Positions 23,400 through 34,620 of a stretch of 64,000 nt of DNA are shown here, in pieces. The notes beneath the pieces were generated by a model that was not told the origin of the DNA, did not search any database, and worked only from the letters and a program-made list of their open reading frames with translations. Position numbers and translations under genes: made by a program. The number at the start of each line of letters is the position of its first letter. Position 1 is the first letter of the stretch. The DNA is from Gnetum montanum (Eukaryota > Streptophyta > Gnetopsida > Gnetales > Gnetaceae): positions 1,025,067 through 1,089,066 of the forward strand of contig MNCI01024892.1 in the NCBI GenBank assembly GCA_015680685.1, in the 5' to 3' direction.

Positions 23400-23600
23400 A
23401 AGGGAGATTTGTATGTTGTTTCATCTTGTAGTAATGTTGATGCATATTCATGGTATGTGGACTTGGGTGCATCTCATCAGTACACTCCACATGTTGATTG
23501 GTTCAGTGAGTATACATCATCTAATCTTGGAATGGTAAGATTGGGTAATCATGGTTATGCAAAGTTATATGTTATGGGAAGGTAAAGATTCAGTTTAAAA
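23400..23600 (+). pseudogene. copia 2 protease, active site mutated
   Basis: WYVDLGASHQYTPH at about 23455-23495 is the copia aspartic protease site. The family has DSGA; here Ser is replaced by Leu (TCG to TTG type, a C-to-T change). Confidence 0.8.
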
Positions 23601-23819
23601 ATGGAGTAGTTAAATTGATTCCCAATATAATCATATTCCAACACTTAGTAAAAATCTTTTATCTATAAGTGAATTGGATGATGTAGCACTAACTATTATC
23701 TTTGGAGGTAGAAATTGCTCAATACTACATGGTTCATCTCTTTTGGCTTCTAGAATTAAAACAAGCAAGTTGTATAAATTAGAAGCTAAGACATTAAAGT
23801 AGAAATTAAGTGCATTTGT

Positions 23820-24660
23820 AGTTATTGATTTAAATTCAAGTATTGATTTATGGCATAAAAGAATGGGACATCTTCATGAAAAAGCACTTAAAGAACCTTA
23901 CAAGCAAGGTAAATTTAAGCTTTCAAAAGATTCCCTGGATTTCTATCATCATTTTCTACATGATAAATAAAGGCATCACAGTTTTCAAAGTAATGCTAAA
24001 TCTCTTCAGATATTAGAACTCATACATAAGTGATGTATGTGAACCAGTTAAAGATATAAAACAATTTCTCTTGGAGGTGCTATGTATTATGTTTCCTTTA
24101 TTGATGATTATTCTAGAAAGAGCTAGATCTATTTATTAAAACATAAGTTTGAAGTATTTGGAAAATTCATAGAATTCAAAGCTCTTGTTGAGAATTATTC
24201 AAGAAAGAAAATCAAAATTCTAAGAACTGACAATGGTGGCAAGTTTTTCTCAAATGAATTTGATGTTTTTTATAAACAACATGGCATTCAAAGGCAAAAG
24301 ACAATTTTAGGGACTCTTGGACAAAATGGAGTAGCAAAGTGTTTCAATCGAACATTGATGAAACGTGTGAGTTGTATGCTTAGTGAATTTGATCTTGACA
24401 AGCATTTCTAGGATGAATCAGTAATGACTACATGTTATCTTATCAAAAACTCTCTATAATCAACACTTGGTAGAAAAATTCTAGAAGAAGTTTGGAGTGG
24501 TAGATCTATTAATTTAAATTATTTGAAGATTCTTGGTTGTGAGGCCTATGTACATGTTCTAAAATCTAATAGATCCAAATTATCAAATGTGTTTTTCTTG
24601 GTTATGGACATGGTGTCAAAGCTTATAAGTTGTATAACCCACAAACTAAAAGAGTTATTT
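23820..24660 (+). pseudogene. copia 2 integrase, catalytic Glu lost
   Basis: The pre-integrase LWHKRMGHL lies near 23850. The core has FIDDYSRK near 24105 (first Asp), RTDNGGKF near 24225 (second Asp) and QNGVAKCFNRTLMKR near 24320. In the family the last block is QNGVAERxNRT, so the third catalytic residue Glu is Lys here (codon 24337-24339, GAG to AAG). Stops are present between blocks. Confidence 0.85.
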
Positions 24661-24989
24661 ATGGTTGAGATGTTATCTTTAGAGAAAAATATGGATCTAT
24701 GAAGGAGGAATCTTTTAATAATGAAAATCCTTCAAATGATGTAACTCCTATGTATGTGCCTGTTGAAATTAATAATGAAATTTCTAAGGATCATCCTCCC
24801 TTAGCTAGGGATATTGCCCCTAGTGAATAGGATGGTGATAGCATGGTAAATGAGGAGGAATAACATGAAGAGGGAGAAAATACTTTTAGTGAAGATGAGC
24901 TATTAAGATGTTCAACATGTATAAGAAAATTGCCCTTAGGTCTAGAAGAATATGTCTTATTTATTAAAAATTATGAGCCATCAACATAT

Positions 24990-26450
24990 GATGAAGCATG
25001 TTCATCTATGCAAAATGCAAAGTGGAAATAGGCAATGGATGCTAAAATGTCATCAATTCATAAAAATAAAACTTGCAAATTAACTAAGCTTCCATCAGAG
25101 AGAAAACCCATTGGAAATAAATGGATGTATAGAATAAAATCTAGGAATCAATACAAAGCACAACTTATAGCTAAAGGACTTTCTTACAGAAAGGGAATTG
25201 ATTATGATGAAATCTTCTCTCTAGTATTAAAATTAACATCCATAAGATCATTGTTGGCTATCATAGTTGTTTATGATCTTGAATTTGAACAAATGGATGT
25301 GAAAACAAAACTCCTCAATGGTTATCTTGAGGAAGAAATATATATGCTTCAACTTGAAGGATATGAAATTAAAGAAAAAGAGCATATGGTGTGTTGATTA
25401 TTAAAATCTCTATATGGGCTCAAACAAGCACCAAGGATGTGGAATAAAAAATTTAATGACCACATGAGAAATCTTGGCTTCATTAGAAGTGTCAAAGACT
25501 CCTATATGTATGTTAAATATACAAGTGCCAAATATGTTATCTTGCTACTATATGTCGATCACATGTTAATAGCAAGTAATAACATGCATGATATTTAGGA
25601 GTTAAAACTTCATTTGTCTTCTCAATTTGAGATGAAGGATCTTGGTGCTACATAAAAAATCTTGGGCATGGAAATTAAAGGGACAAAGCTAATAAAAATA
25701 TTTGGCTTGGATAGTTTGCATACATTGAAAATATTTTAAAAATATCTAATATGATTGATTGCAAGCCTATGACTACACTTTATGAAAATGGTATTAAACT
25801 TTTAGTTAAACAATTGCCAAAGACAAGTGAAGAAAAAGAGCTCATGGTTAAAATTCCATATGATAGTGCTATTGACAATTTAAGGTATGCAATGGTCTCT
25901 ACTAGACCTAATATTGCTTACATTTTTAGATAACTTGGTAGGTATATGTCTAATCCAAAGAAACAACATTGTATTGTGGTGAAGTGAGTCTTTTAATATT
26001 TTTGTGATACTTCAAATTATGGGTTCTATTATAGAAATGATTCTAATGGAATTCATGGCTTCATTAATCTAGATTTGGGTGGTCATATTGATAGTAGGAA
26101 ATCTACTAGTGGATATGTGTTTAATCCTTTTGGTGGTGTTGTTTCTTGGAAAAGTCAAAAATAATATTGTGTTGCTTAGTCTACCATTGAAGCTGAATAT
26201 GTTGCTACTAACTTGACATGTAGAGAGGCTCTATGGCTCCAAAGGCTAATAGCTAAACTTGGCATCACTTAGACTCTGATTGCTAGTAGTTAAGCATATC
26301 CAAGAATCCAACCTTTCATGCCTGAATGAAGCACATTGAAATATAATATCACTACATACAAAAGGAATTAAAAAGCAAAGGATTCTAACGAATAAAATTT
26401 TAATTGAAGAAAATTCTATAGATGTACTCACGAAGACAACTCCTACTAAA
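24990..26450 (+). pseudogene. copia 2 reverse transcriptase and RNaseH, broken
   Basis: RT is open from 25035 to 25397 (RKPIGNKWMYRIK, KGIDYDEIFS, LEFEQMDVKTKLLNGYLEEE). A stop follows, then SLYGLKQAPRMWNKKF. The catalytic box is YVDH instead of YVDD (25551-25562), so one metal-binding Asp is lost. KDLGATxKILGMEIKG follows. RNaseH is visible near 26060-26250 as DLGGHIDSRKSTSGYVF and EAEYVA-like remnants. VLTKTTPTKKLL near 26430 is the usual end of copia pol. Confidence 0.88.
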
Positions 26451-26539
26451 AAGCTTCTCTAGTGTTGATTAGCATTTGGTCTTCTTATAACCTAATTTCT
26501 TAAAAATGATTTGGACTATTCTTTAAAGTAGCTTTACCT

Positions 26540-26552
26540 TCAAGAGGGGGAA
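26540..26552 (+). promoter_or_regulatory. Polypurine tract of copia 2
   Basis: TCAAGAGGGGGAA directly precedes TGTGAGGTGG, the LTR start. Confidence 0.7.
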
Positions 26553-26960
26553 TGTGAGGTGGATGAAGGAAAATCCATCTTTTCCTTGATTTTCTTTGGA
26601 TATTTCTACCTTGCCTTGTTACATTTTTATTCGTGTCCATGTTATATTTGGTTCTATACCTATCCCCACAAAAAAACTATCTTATCCCCAGTTTAATTTT
26701 GGGTTTATTTTTGTAACCTGAACAATATATAAGGAGCTCAAAGGGAGCATCCATGCACCACATTCTTTTGAGGCATAAGCTTTAGAGTCATCTCCCTTCC
26801 TTTGTAAAATATCCTTGGGCTTCAATCCTCTAAAGCTATGTTGCTAACAATCTAAGAACTGATTTTTTGCTAGGGATTTTCACCTTGAAGGTTTTTCCTA
26901 GGGTAACTCTGTGTCTTTTTTATTTTCTATAGTTTCTTTTAAATTTAATATTATATTAGT
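26553..26960 (+). repeat. 3' LTR of copia 2
   Basis: Starts TGTGAGGTGG after the polypurine tract and holds a TATA box TATATAAG at 26726-26733. The right end is not fixed, because there is no partner LTR. I place it near 26960 by the usual distance. Confidence 0.6.
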
Positions 26961-28179
26961 GCAAGAGACTGGGAATAACATGAACACGTATACATGTGTT
27001 GGCTTTATTGTCTGAAAGGCGCCTTCAAAACTTTTGTTGCTTCAATAAGAATCTCTAGCTACATGATTCTTTTCTTGGGGACCACAATAGTATTATTATT
27101 AAAATCCAACTAGGAAAAAAAACCTTTAAAAAAATTTTCCAACTCTAGTACAATAGCACTTAAAATGTGTGCATAATCCGATGACCTCTATAAAATTCTT
27201 ATCTCTTTTCAATAACCCATTTTTGACCATGATGCCAACCTTTATATCTACATCTATGTGATAAAAAGAATACAATAATCCATAGAAGGCAATAATCATA
27301 CCTCAAGGAATTTGCCTTGGAAATCTCATCTAACATCAAATTCTATGTTCTTAAAAGAAAACATTGGATTTATTAGCATAGCTCTTCATGTTGGAATTTT
27401 GGAGGTACCTCTTATGGACTATGATCAATGTTATGAGACTCAGACTCTATGAATGACTTGTTTTTGTTAGAATAAACATAACAAGTTACTCAACAAACTC
27501 GTAGAATAGTAAAAAGAACTCATTGAAATTTGAATTATTACCCTTTTGACCATTTCACAATGTATAGATTTCTAACCTAGCTCATGAGTTGCAAGTCACT
27601 TAGTAAAAAATACTTGAGACTCTACGAGTACTCCTAGAAACTCAACAAGTCTTGTAATAAGGGTTGTGATTGCATCACCTCATACCTCCATGATGTGGCC
27701 CAAAAAACTCAAATTCTAAGCCCAAATTTGTAACTATTACAATCACAAAAACTTTCATGGATTAACTACATCTTTTGATTCTAATTTATTGAGCTGTTTC
27801 AAATGCTCATTGCTACTACTTTAAGATTTTTACCTTCCTCTTTATCTTTGAGGATAAATCAAGCTTAGGTGAACTAATGACTTCTCTTAAATTTCTAGAG
27901 GATCTCATTAATGAAGTTTTTCTCTAGAAACATGATGTCCAAGTTCATCAAATTTTCCATTTTTAACTAAAATGGTTGAATCTACACTATAAGCTATAGT
28001 TGAACAAGGATTCATGGAAAAAGAATCATAAGAATAAATCAAGGATTGCTTGTCTATAACACTTGTTACAAATAACATATTGGATCTTGTATGGGCAAGA
28101 TTTAATGGAGGATAAAAAATATTTGATGGAAAATGAGGATCTTTTACTCAAATTGTGAGGCTAAATATTTGAGCACTCA
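26961..28179. other. Intergenic DNA, no gene seen
   Basis: Could be the decayed interior of the element whose LTR and primer site lie at 28180-28598 (minus), but no gag or pol motif is readable. Confidence 0.4.
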
Positions 28180-28191
28180 GCTATAATACCA
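28180..28191 (-). promoter_or_regulatory. Primer-binding site (tRNA-Met type), mutated
   Basis: The minus strand reads TGGTATTATAGC, two changes from TGGTATCAGAGC, directly after the LTR end at 28193. Confidence 0.5.
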
Positions 28192-28192
28192 A

Positions 28193-28598
28193 GTAAAAGG
28201 ATTAAGACCATTGTAAGGGATGAGAGAATAAGAAAATGAGAAGAATCAAAATAACCAAACATCATAATCTATGATAGATCAAGTAATAATGCATAAGAAA
28301 TGAGGAATTGTTCCACACTTTTAACCAAACTAGGGTAAGCAGTAAGGAACCAGATTTCCATTAACATAGTTTCATATTTATACATGAAGTCTTGTAACCA
28401 TATTTCCAAATTAGCTTTTGACTAATCCTTTGATTTTAGAAATTCTTCCCCGTCACCTCTCATATACATCATGTTATTTGTCGAATTATTCTCATACATA
28501 CCTTCAATAGATACATGTTAATACTATTATCTTTTTGCTTTGTTATATGTCATATATTTAATATTGGCATTATTCTCACAAAGATAAATCCTCTAACA
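28193..28598 (-). mobile_element. LTR of an unidentified (probably copia) element
   Basis: On the minus strand it starts TGTTAGAGGATTTATC at 28598, has TATAAATA near 28382-28375, and is followed by a tRNA-Met-type primer site. About 406 bp is a plausible LTR size. No partner LTR is seen in the window and the terminal CA is not preserved. Confidence 0.5.
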
Positions 28599-28604
28599 TT
28601 TTCA

Positions 28605-28750
28605 ACTTCATGATAAGAAGGTCCCTTGTAAAAAAGAAGAGATGAGTGAAAGCTTAGTCTCTTTTGAGTAGTTGCATCCAAGCTTAAACCCATGTCTTAT
28701 GACTTGAGGAATAGGTACTTTACCATCACTCCAAGAGATGATCCCCATAA
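28605..28750 (-). repeat. tRNA-derived SINE, second family
   Basis: On the minus strand, TGGAGTGATGGTAAAG (28733-28718) fits a pol III A box and GGGTTTAAGCTTGG (28691-28678) a B box (GGTTCGAATCC). CAAGTCATAAGACATGGG lies between them. This is the classic plant SINE head. The body TGCAACTACTCAAAAGAGAC follows. It abuts the LTR at 28598. Confidence 0.55.
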
Positions 28751-29369
28751 TTAATCAAGTATTATAGAAGAAAAATCATGATATTTTTAAATTCACAAGT
28801 AAAAAGAAAAAATTGATGTATTAAGAATAAAATTTCTAGAATATAATTATAGAAAAATTTAACCATTCTTGAATTTGCAAAACATGAGGGAATGACTTAA
28901 GAAACTAATGCTTAAAGGGAAGTGTTAGAATATATTCTCTAAGTTAAGATACAATCCTAAGTTACTTAACTTAATACATAATTAATTAAGAAAAATTATG
29001 ATGATTCACTAAGAGTTGCAAGGACAAAAAAATTCAATGTTGGAAGGATGAAAATTTTTGTACAAATCAGTTTAACTCGGATCCAATGGACCTCAAAAAA
29101 GGTTATAGAGGACCTCAAACAGTCTGGTAGATCACTTGAGGACTTGAACGTCTATTAATGGGCATAAAAAATGTGAATGATTGTCTTAATTTTAAAACAT
29201 AGTGCGGAAGACCAGAACAAGACGATAGGAAAAATAAATAAATAAATAAGAAAACAAAGGTGGAATTGGAACTTTGATATTAATGATTTAAAATAAAATG
29301 TTACAAGCAAAGGTTTAGGAGATACAGATTATGGGTTTTAGAAAACCCAAAAGATGTAATAATGTTCTT
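28751..29369. other. Intergenic DNA, no gene seen
   Basis: No motif on either strand. A short AAATAAATAAATAAAT run lies near 29238. Confidence 0.45.
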
Positions 29370-29942
29370 AAGCTCTGATACAATTGTAGGGTATTTTTTG
29401 CAATGTATCTACAGTAATTTGCTCCTTAACTTTACTTTTCTGCTCCAGTGGTCTACACTATGGAAGAATGATGGATTTCTATGCTACTCAAAAGTCTTAA
29501 TTTCAATGTAGATGCAAAATGATAGAAGTCCTTGTAATGAAATAAATTCTCATTTAAGTAGGCCCTAGGTCCCTATCTTGTTTCTAGTTAATTCTATCAT
29601 GATTTCTGATAGATTTTTCACACCTTCTATCATCCCTAGAATACTTCTATGTAGTGTACGAATAATTTTATCTAATTCTTTGCTCTTAATACACTACCTT
29701 TGTACACTACCTAGTGTATAGAATTTCCATGCCCACCATACAAGATTAAAACCTAACTTTTATATGTTACCTTTGCAAGCTATCTAACATGCAGAACTAC
29801 AATGCTCAACATACAAGTCTAAGATACCAAATTTTGTAGCTGTTGAAGCATTCTTAGCTTCCATAATCTAGCATACATGGGCTTTGTAGCTTTCATAAGC
29901 TGGGATACATGAGGTCTTAAATTCTAGTAACATGAGGGGATA
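29370..29942 (-). mobile_element. Possible copia primer site and LTR remnant
   Basis: The minus strand of 29370-29383 reads TTGTATCAGAGCTT, close to the tRNA-Met primer site TGGTATCAGAGC. The bases to its right end in CCCTACA on the minus strand, as an LTR end would, and TATAAAAG lies at 29764-29757. No second LTR is seen and the outer boundary is unknown. Confidence 0.3.
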
Positions 29943-30016
29943 ATGTTAGATTTTTGGAAAAATAAGGCAATTGTATCTGCCTTCATATTTCCACCAAATT
30001 ACAAAAAAATTTAGCT

Positions 30017-32890
30017 ATGGGTTATGATATGAATTTCTTTGGGAGGGGGATTTCTTCTTATTGTATCGTCAAGTTCATGAAGGATGATCCCAGAGCTATT
30101 ATGGAGATGGAGCAAGATGGAAGCACATGTTTTGTGTTCAACAATTATCAGAGATTTGAGGGATACTAGAATTCATGATGTATCATGTTGATAACATGCT
30201 AATGATTGGGAATAGGGAAACTCCCTATTCTAGAATTCTTCAAGCTTTGTCTACTTGCTAGAAGGGTAAGCTTAGTCTTGCATTATTATTTTTGTTTATT
30301 TATAGTTGTCTTATTTTGCAATTATTTGTCTCAAGTCCTTTGGGTTTTTTTTTTCTTGTTTAGATATAAGGTACACATTGGGGGACTTGTGGCTAATACG
30401 TAGACTTGATCTATTGTCCACATTACTTTAGAAGAGTTTAGACAATGTGAAAGTGTAAGGAATTAGGTGCTTAATCAACTTAGTATGGAGTTCAATAACT
30501 ACAAGTTTAAGTATTTTCAGATGCACCAAACATGTCTGGCTAATAGCCATGCACATGAGTTTTGGGTACTTTAAGATTTAGACATGCATGCAAATACTAC
30601 CAACCTTCACCAACATTCATCTAAACCTAGTAAAGTAAAAATTGTTTTAATATGGCCATTATTTTAGAGTTTTATAGTTTTTGTTCCTTAATGTTCTTAT
30701 GGTTATCTTGTTAATCACCTTGCATTTCTTTACATTGCAAATTATGTGCATGAGTCTGCTACCATGGTGATCTCTTCAAGTTGCATTGAGAAGAAGATTT
30801 TCCTCAAATGGAAGAAGGTCAATGGTGCATAGGAATGGTTGGCAAGCAAGGCTCCTAAGTTTATCCACCAAATGTTAATAGATGAAGGTTTGTTTGACCT
30901 CCTTATGCTACCTTGTCCATCTATGTAACAAGCTAAAATGTTGAACATGATTACCTCTTTTGATGAGCATGTTACCAAATTTTTGTTTAGTGTCCATGGT
31001 TTTCCTATCATTATAGACATCAAGGAATATGTGTTTAGTGATCTTTTTGGCATACCTACTAATGATGTCAAGGTAGTAGCTACAGTGGAAAAAGACACAA
31101 GTTATAGATGGAAGTTAGAAGCTTCTCTTAATTCACCTCCTAGAGATAAGTTATCCTTTAGTAAGTATACCATCAAAGAGGTAATCTAAATTTATCTTCT
31201 CTTTCTATCTAGTGTCTTTCCCACACTTCTATCATAAAAGAAAATCATAGGAGTTCAACAAGCCTTAGTCATGAAGAAGATCTTAACTATTAGAACTAAG
31301 TTTTATTGGGCCACATTCCTTGTCAATGGCTTAAGGGAGGAAGTCCATAAACTCTATGATAACCTTAACTTCCAACATCATCTACATTTCACCTTTTTCT
31401 ATGTGTACCTTAAAAGGTTTTCAGACTTTTTGGTTATCAAGAGAGATGGAAGGTGGATACTTCATGATGAATCTTAACTTTCCAAGCCATGGACAAAACA
31501 TATTACACTAGTGATGTGTACCCTAGGCCTACCAGTGGAGGAAGTATGTGAATCACTATCTATGACTACTAAGAACGTTAGTGATTTGCATTGTGCTTCC
31601 CCTGATAGCATGGTGAGAGAGCCCCACATTGTCCATGGCAATGTGAAGAAGGCCAAGTGAGTGCATGCAAAAGTGGATAGTACCACCAAAGAAAAGATAA
31701 AAGACCTTGAGTTGATGACAACACTCTAGCCCTAGCTCAAGAAGCATCCAAGAGGATGATAATTAAGTTAAACAAGGTAAATTAGGCCATTGGAGGTATG
31801 TAATTGTTTTTTTATGTTTTGTTTTTTAATTACAACTATTTTCTAGCTTGTTTTATTCTTGTTGGCTTTGCTTTGTCCTAGGGAGGATACATGACTTATC
31901 TGCTCATGCTGTTGCCATGAAGGAAGAGGAAAGAAGGTCTACAGGGACCTTAGACATGTCAAACTCCTTCCTAGATGATACACCCCTAGAGGAAAATGCC
32001 CTGTTAGACATACCTCATGACCTTCATGATGAGCTTTAGCATTTGTAGCTTTACTTTCTGTTTTAGTTATGTGTTGTTCTTTTGTTATAAACATGCATTG
32101 ATTTTTTATGCTCGTTGTAGAGTGTGATTTTTCTCTAGATTCATCTACATTCTGCACTAAATCTTGGGTGGAAGTCCCAAACAAGGTGGAGTTCATGAGA
32201 GGCATGATGGATGATATGGTGGGCAGGTTGCAATAGATAGAACCTGATTATGGTAAGAAAAATTCAAATGTATTTTTTTTTTGCATGTTTGTTTTATAAT
32301 TTCAATGTTGATTTTCATGTCTTATGGTCATATGGTTGTAGTTTTTTATGGTTTATCCTTATTGTTCCTTATTATTTTAAGGTTTTTATTGTTGACAGTT
32401 TCTAAGATAAGATGGAACCCCTTACAAGACTTTGAGCTTGATGAGATCCCTAAGATTCCTTCAAATGTAGAGAGCATTTCATGAGGGTTGTATGAAGGGG
32501 CTCCCAAACATGAAACATCATGTGCCTCGATGTTTTGGAAATCCCAATATTCCAATGAGCTCTAGTGGAAACATCTTATTGAAGCAAAGAAATAAATCAA
32601 GAAGTTGACCAATAAAGTCATGATCCTTGACGATCACAAGGAATTCATAATGACACAGGTGACTAATAGAGATTCCTTGCATACCAAAGAGATCTAGTGG
32701 TCTCATTATTAAAGTGCCATCTAGGGAAAGGTGGCCCTAGTTAGAAGCATTGTGGAGGACATGTAGATGGAGCATGTGGTTTGTAAGACCAAGAAGTTGT
32801 GTGATCACTATGCCTTGATCTTGGAGTGGAGTAGGGGGCAAAAGGCTCACAAATGGCTCTAGAAAATGGAAAGAGAGAACATTTTAATGT
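30017..32890 (+). pseudogene. Unrecognised broken multi-exon gene
   Basis: A series of plus-strand open stretches is separated by intron-like DNA. Exon 1 (from 30017) reads MGYDMNFFGRGISSY and DDPRAIMEMEQDG. A GTAAG donor at 30266 and a T-rich ...CTTGTTTAG acceptor at 30363 follow. A long exon from about 30737 to 31795 stays in one frame for about 330 codons with a few stops. It has LASKAPKFIHQMLIDEGLFD, FSVHGFPIIIDIKEYVFSD, then KFYWATFLVNGLREEVHKLY and LKRFSDFLVIKRDG. Further introns appear to run 31796-31881 (GTATGT to CCTAG) and 32253-32399 (GTAAGA to GACAG). The last part has heptad-like, Lys/Glu-rich sequence with several TAG stops where CAG (Gln) is likely. I cannot name the family. 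It may be the accessory ORF of another retroelement or a dead host gene. Confidence 0.5.
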
Positions 32891-32895
32891 TTACT

Positions 32896-33236
32896 TTAAA
32901 CGAGTGGACTGCATGCAGCAGTAAATGTCTTCTGTAAATGAGCGGATGTCACGATAAAGTTGTCCTGTATACCTCAGATTCATGAGTTAGCCATCCTTCT
33001 GACTGAGCATGCACAGATGACCAGATAAACAGGCAATTTTAGAATTTCTAGACAGGCAATTTTATTTTTTAAATTACGGTCGAAAATAATATATCGTCAA
33101 CAGTTGAATTGATGTACGTATTTAGGTATTGCGTTAATAGGCAAGGGTAGTTTGACTAAAACAAGGCCTCACAGCACCTTAAACAAATGTAAACCCGCGA
33201 GCTTATCAATTCACAGTCAACAAATTACGCTTTTGC
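32896..33236 (+). repeat. Repeat C (diverged copy of A/B)
   Basis: Shares with 33606-33946 the ordered blocks GTGGACTGCATG / CTGGACTCCATG, TGTCCTGTATA, TTAGAATTTCTA, a TACGGTCGAAAAT / TATGGTGGAAAAC pair, AAGGCCTCACAGCACCTTAAA and the CACAAATCAC-like end. Much more diverged than A from B. Confidence 0.55.
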
Positions 33237-33404
33237 TAGGCATTAAGAAACGTATTCAATTTCAACAATCTAAAATACAATCTTCAATTAAAATGAAGAA
33301 ACCATAGGGCAAAAACAAGTATTTCATCGCTTCTTTCTTGGTTCAATTAAAATACCCTCTTCTTTCTCCCGAAGTAGTCCTGCCACATAAATTAGCTTGT
33401 GAAA

Positions 33405-33946
33405 TGCTTGTGTGTCAAGTTAAACGTGAGAAAAGCTCAGGTATTTCATCGCTTCCAGCGCAACACGTAGTAGCCGTGATTACTGAACTCATTCACTTTG
33501 CAAACCGCGCGGCTATCAAGAATTTGAGTTTACCTTTATACCAAAGGATTTTTTACTCACTCACTCCAGCAGATAATTAACTAATTCCAAAGTAATCCTG
33601 AAATAAGCATCTTGAGTTTTCATCTAAACCACTGGACTCCATGGAAGAGTAATACCACGATTCGGTGTCCTGTATAGCTCTTAGAATTTCTAAACGGATA
33701 AATTTACTTTTAACATTATGGTGGAAAACTACATACATTATGGTGGAAAACTACATATAAGCGCATGAACTGGTTTAGATGTGTCTCAGTATTTCCTTGA
33801 TATGAAACTGAAATAAGGCATCACGGTACCTTAAATAAAGCTAAAGGTTACCACTTAGGAATTCAGAATCCACAAATCACCACTTGTGTTGCTAACATCA
33901 TTCACCAAGCATTGAGGCCAAGTTCTTGAAGTTTTGTCATGATAAG
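33405..33946 (+). repeat. Direct repeat A (542 bp)
   Basis: Nearly identical to repeat B at 34621-35135. Differences are a 22-base internal duplication (ATTATGGTGGAAAACTACAT repeated near 33718-33762), a 3-base and a 2-base insertion, and single changes. The first 175 bases hold an open plus-strand frame (CQVKREKSSGISSLPAQHV and ITELIHFANR). In B the same peptide continues as GYQEFEFTFIPKDFLLTHSSR-like sequence to a TAA, while in A the 2-base insertion shifts the frame. The peptide is unrecognised and may be a gene fragment. Confidence 0.85.
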
Positions 33947-34620
33947 TTTGGGACTAATCGATCTGGAGGTAACATGATGTTACCTTGCAAGTCTCTCCAT
34001 CGTAGTTGTTCATCTTGATGAAGGATAAAAGTAAAGTTCAGTATATACTCATTGAGATGGGTATATACCACTCGGTATTGTTGAGGAGTTGGCAGATCTT
34101 GGTTATGTGTTTTTTATTGCCGAATGTTTCTAGTATTATCCCTAGGTGGTGAATTGCTCTTGTTAGAAGAAGACATCTTGATTTACTTCGGTGTGTTGTT
34201 AACCGTTATATAATTTTTTTCATTTAATTAACCCTAAGGTTTTTTTAAGCTCCCAACGATGTGAGTGATCTCCTATGTTCTACTTAGCACACAAACACTT
34301 AGTCCCCGGCAACGGCGCCAATGATGAGTGGCAAGGTACCCCTACACTCAACTATACGAATACGAGCGTAGCACCTACGATCTGGTCAAACTCCGCAGAC
34401 TAAGTGCCTACACGTCTCATGGAACACCTAGGGTTAATCATTCATTGTCTTCCAGACTTTGTCATAGTGTATGGTTAAGTAAGTCCGAGGTGTATGATTT
34501 TTATAGCTTTTTATGTTTTATCTCCTATGCTATTGAGGTGAAGGGTTGAGAGACTAATTGACTAACTCTAACTAAAGAACTAAGTCTAAATTAACCTAGT
34601 GTCTCAGCATCCATTCCCAC
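33947..34620 (-). mobile_element. Gypsy fragment c: gag start, leader, primer site, partial LTR
   Basis: On the minus strand this is the 5' end of an element of the b/d/e/f family. A partial LTR (34620-34322) is followed by a perfect primer site (34320-34303), a leader, and a gag start at 34177 (MSSSNKSNSPPRDN, then YRVVYTHLNEYILNFTF and LHQDEQLRW) that runs to the border with repeat A. In d the matching gag start is MSSSHRCDD, then FKVVYTHPDEYVLDFTF. Both ends of the fragment coincide with the ends of direct repeats A and B, so it is a filler-like piece and not a normal insertion. Confidence 0.85.
34303..34320 (-). promoter_or_regulatory. Primer-binding site, perfect match to tRNA-Asp
   Basis: The plus strand reads TCCCCGGCAACGGCGCCA, which equals the 3' end of plant tRNA-Asp(GUC) including CCA. 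The minus strand is therefore the primer-binding site, one base after the LTR. tRNA-Asp priming is known for Athila-type gypsy elements. Confidence 0.85.

Larger units (their letters stand above)
22905..26960 (+). mobile_element. Ty1/copia LTR retrotransposon 2, 5' truncated
   Basis: Gag, protease, integrase, RT, RNaseH, polypurine tract and a 3' LTR follow in copia order. No LTR matching 26553-26960 exists on the left, so the 5' LTR and leader are lost. Unlike copia 1 the integrase core is still present. Stops and shifts occur throughout. It belongs to a different copia lineage from element 1, because both the proteins and the LTR differ. Confidence 0.9.

Noticed and set aside
30742-31098. 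Minus-strand frame of 118 codons
   Set aside because: Antisense to the long plus-strand exon, which has better protein-like composition and flanking introns.
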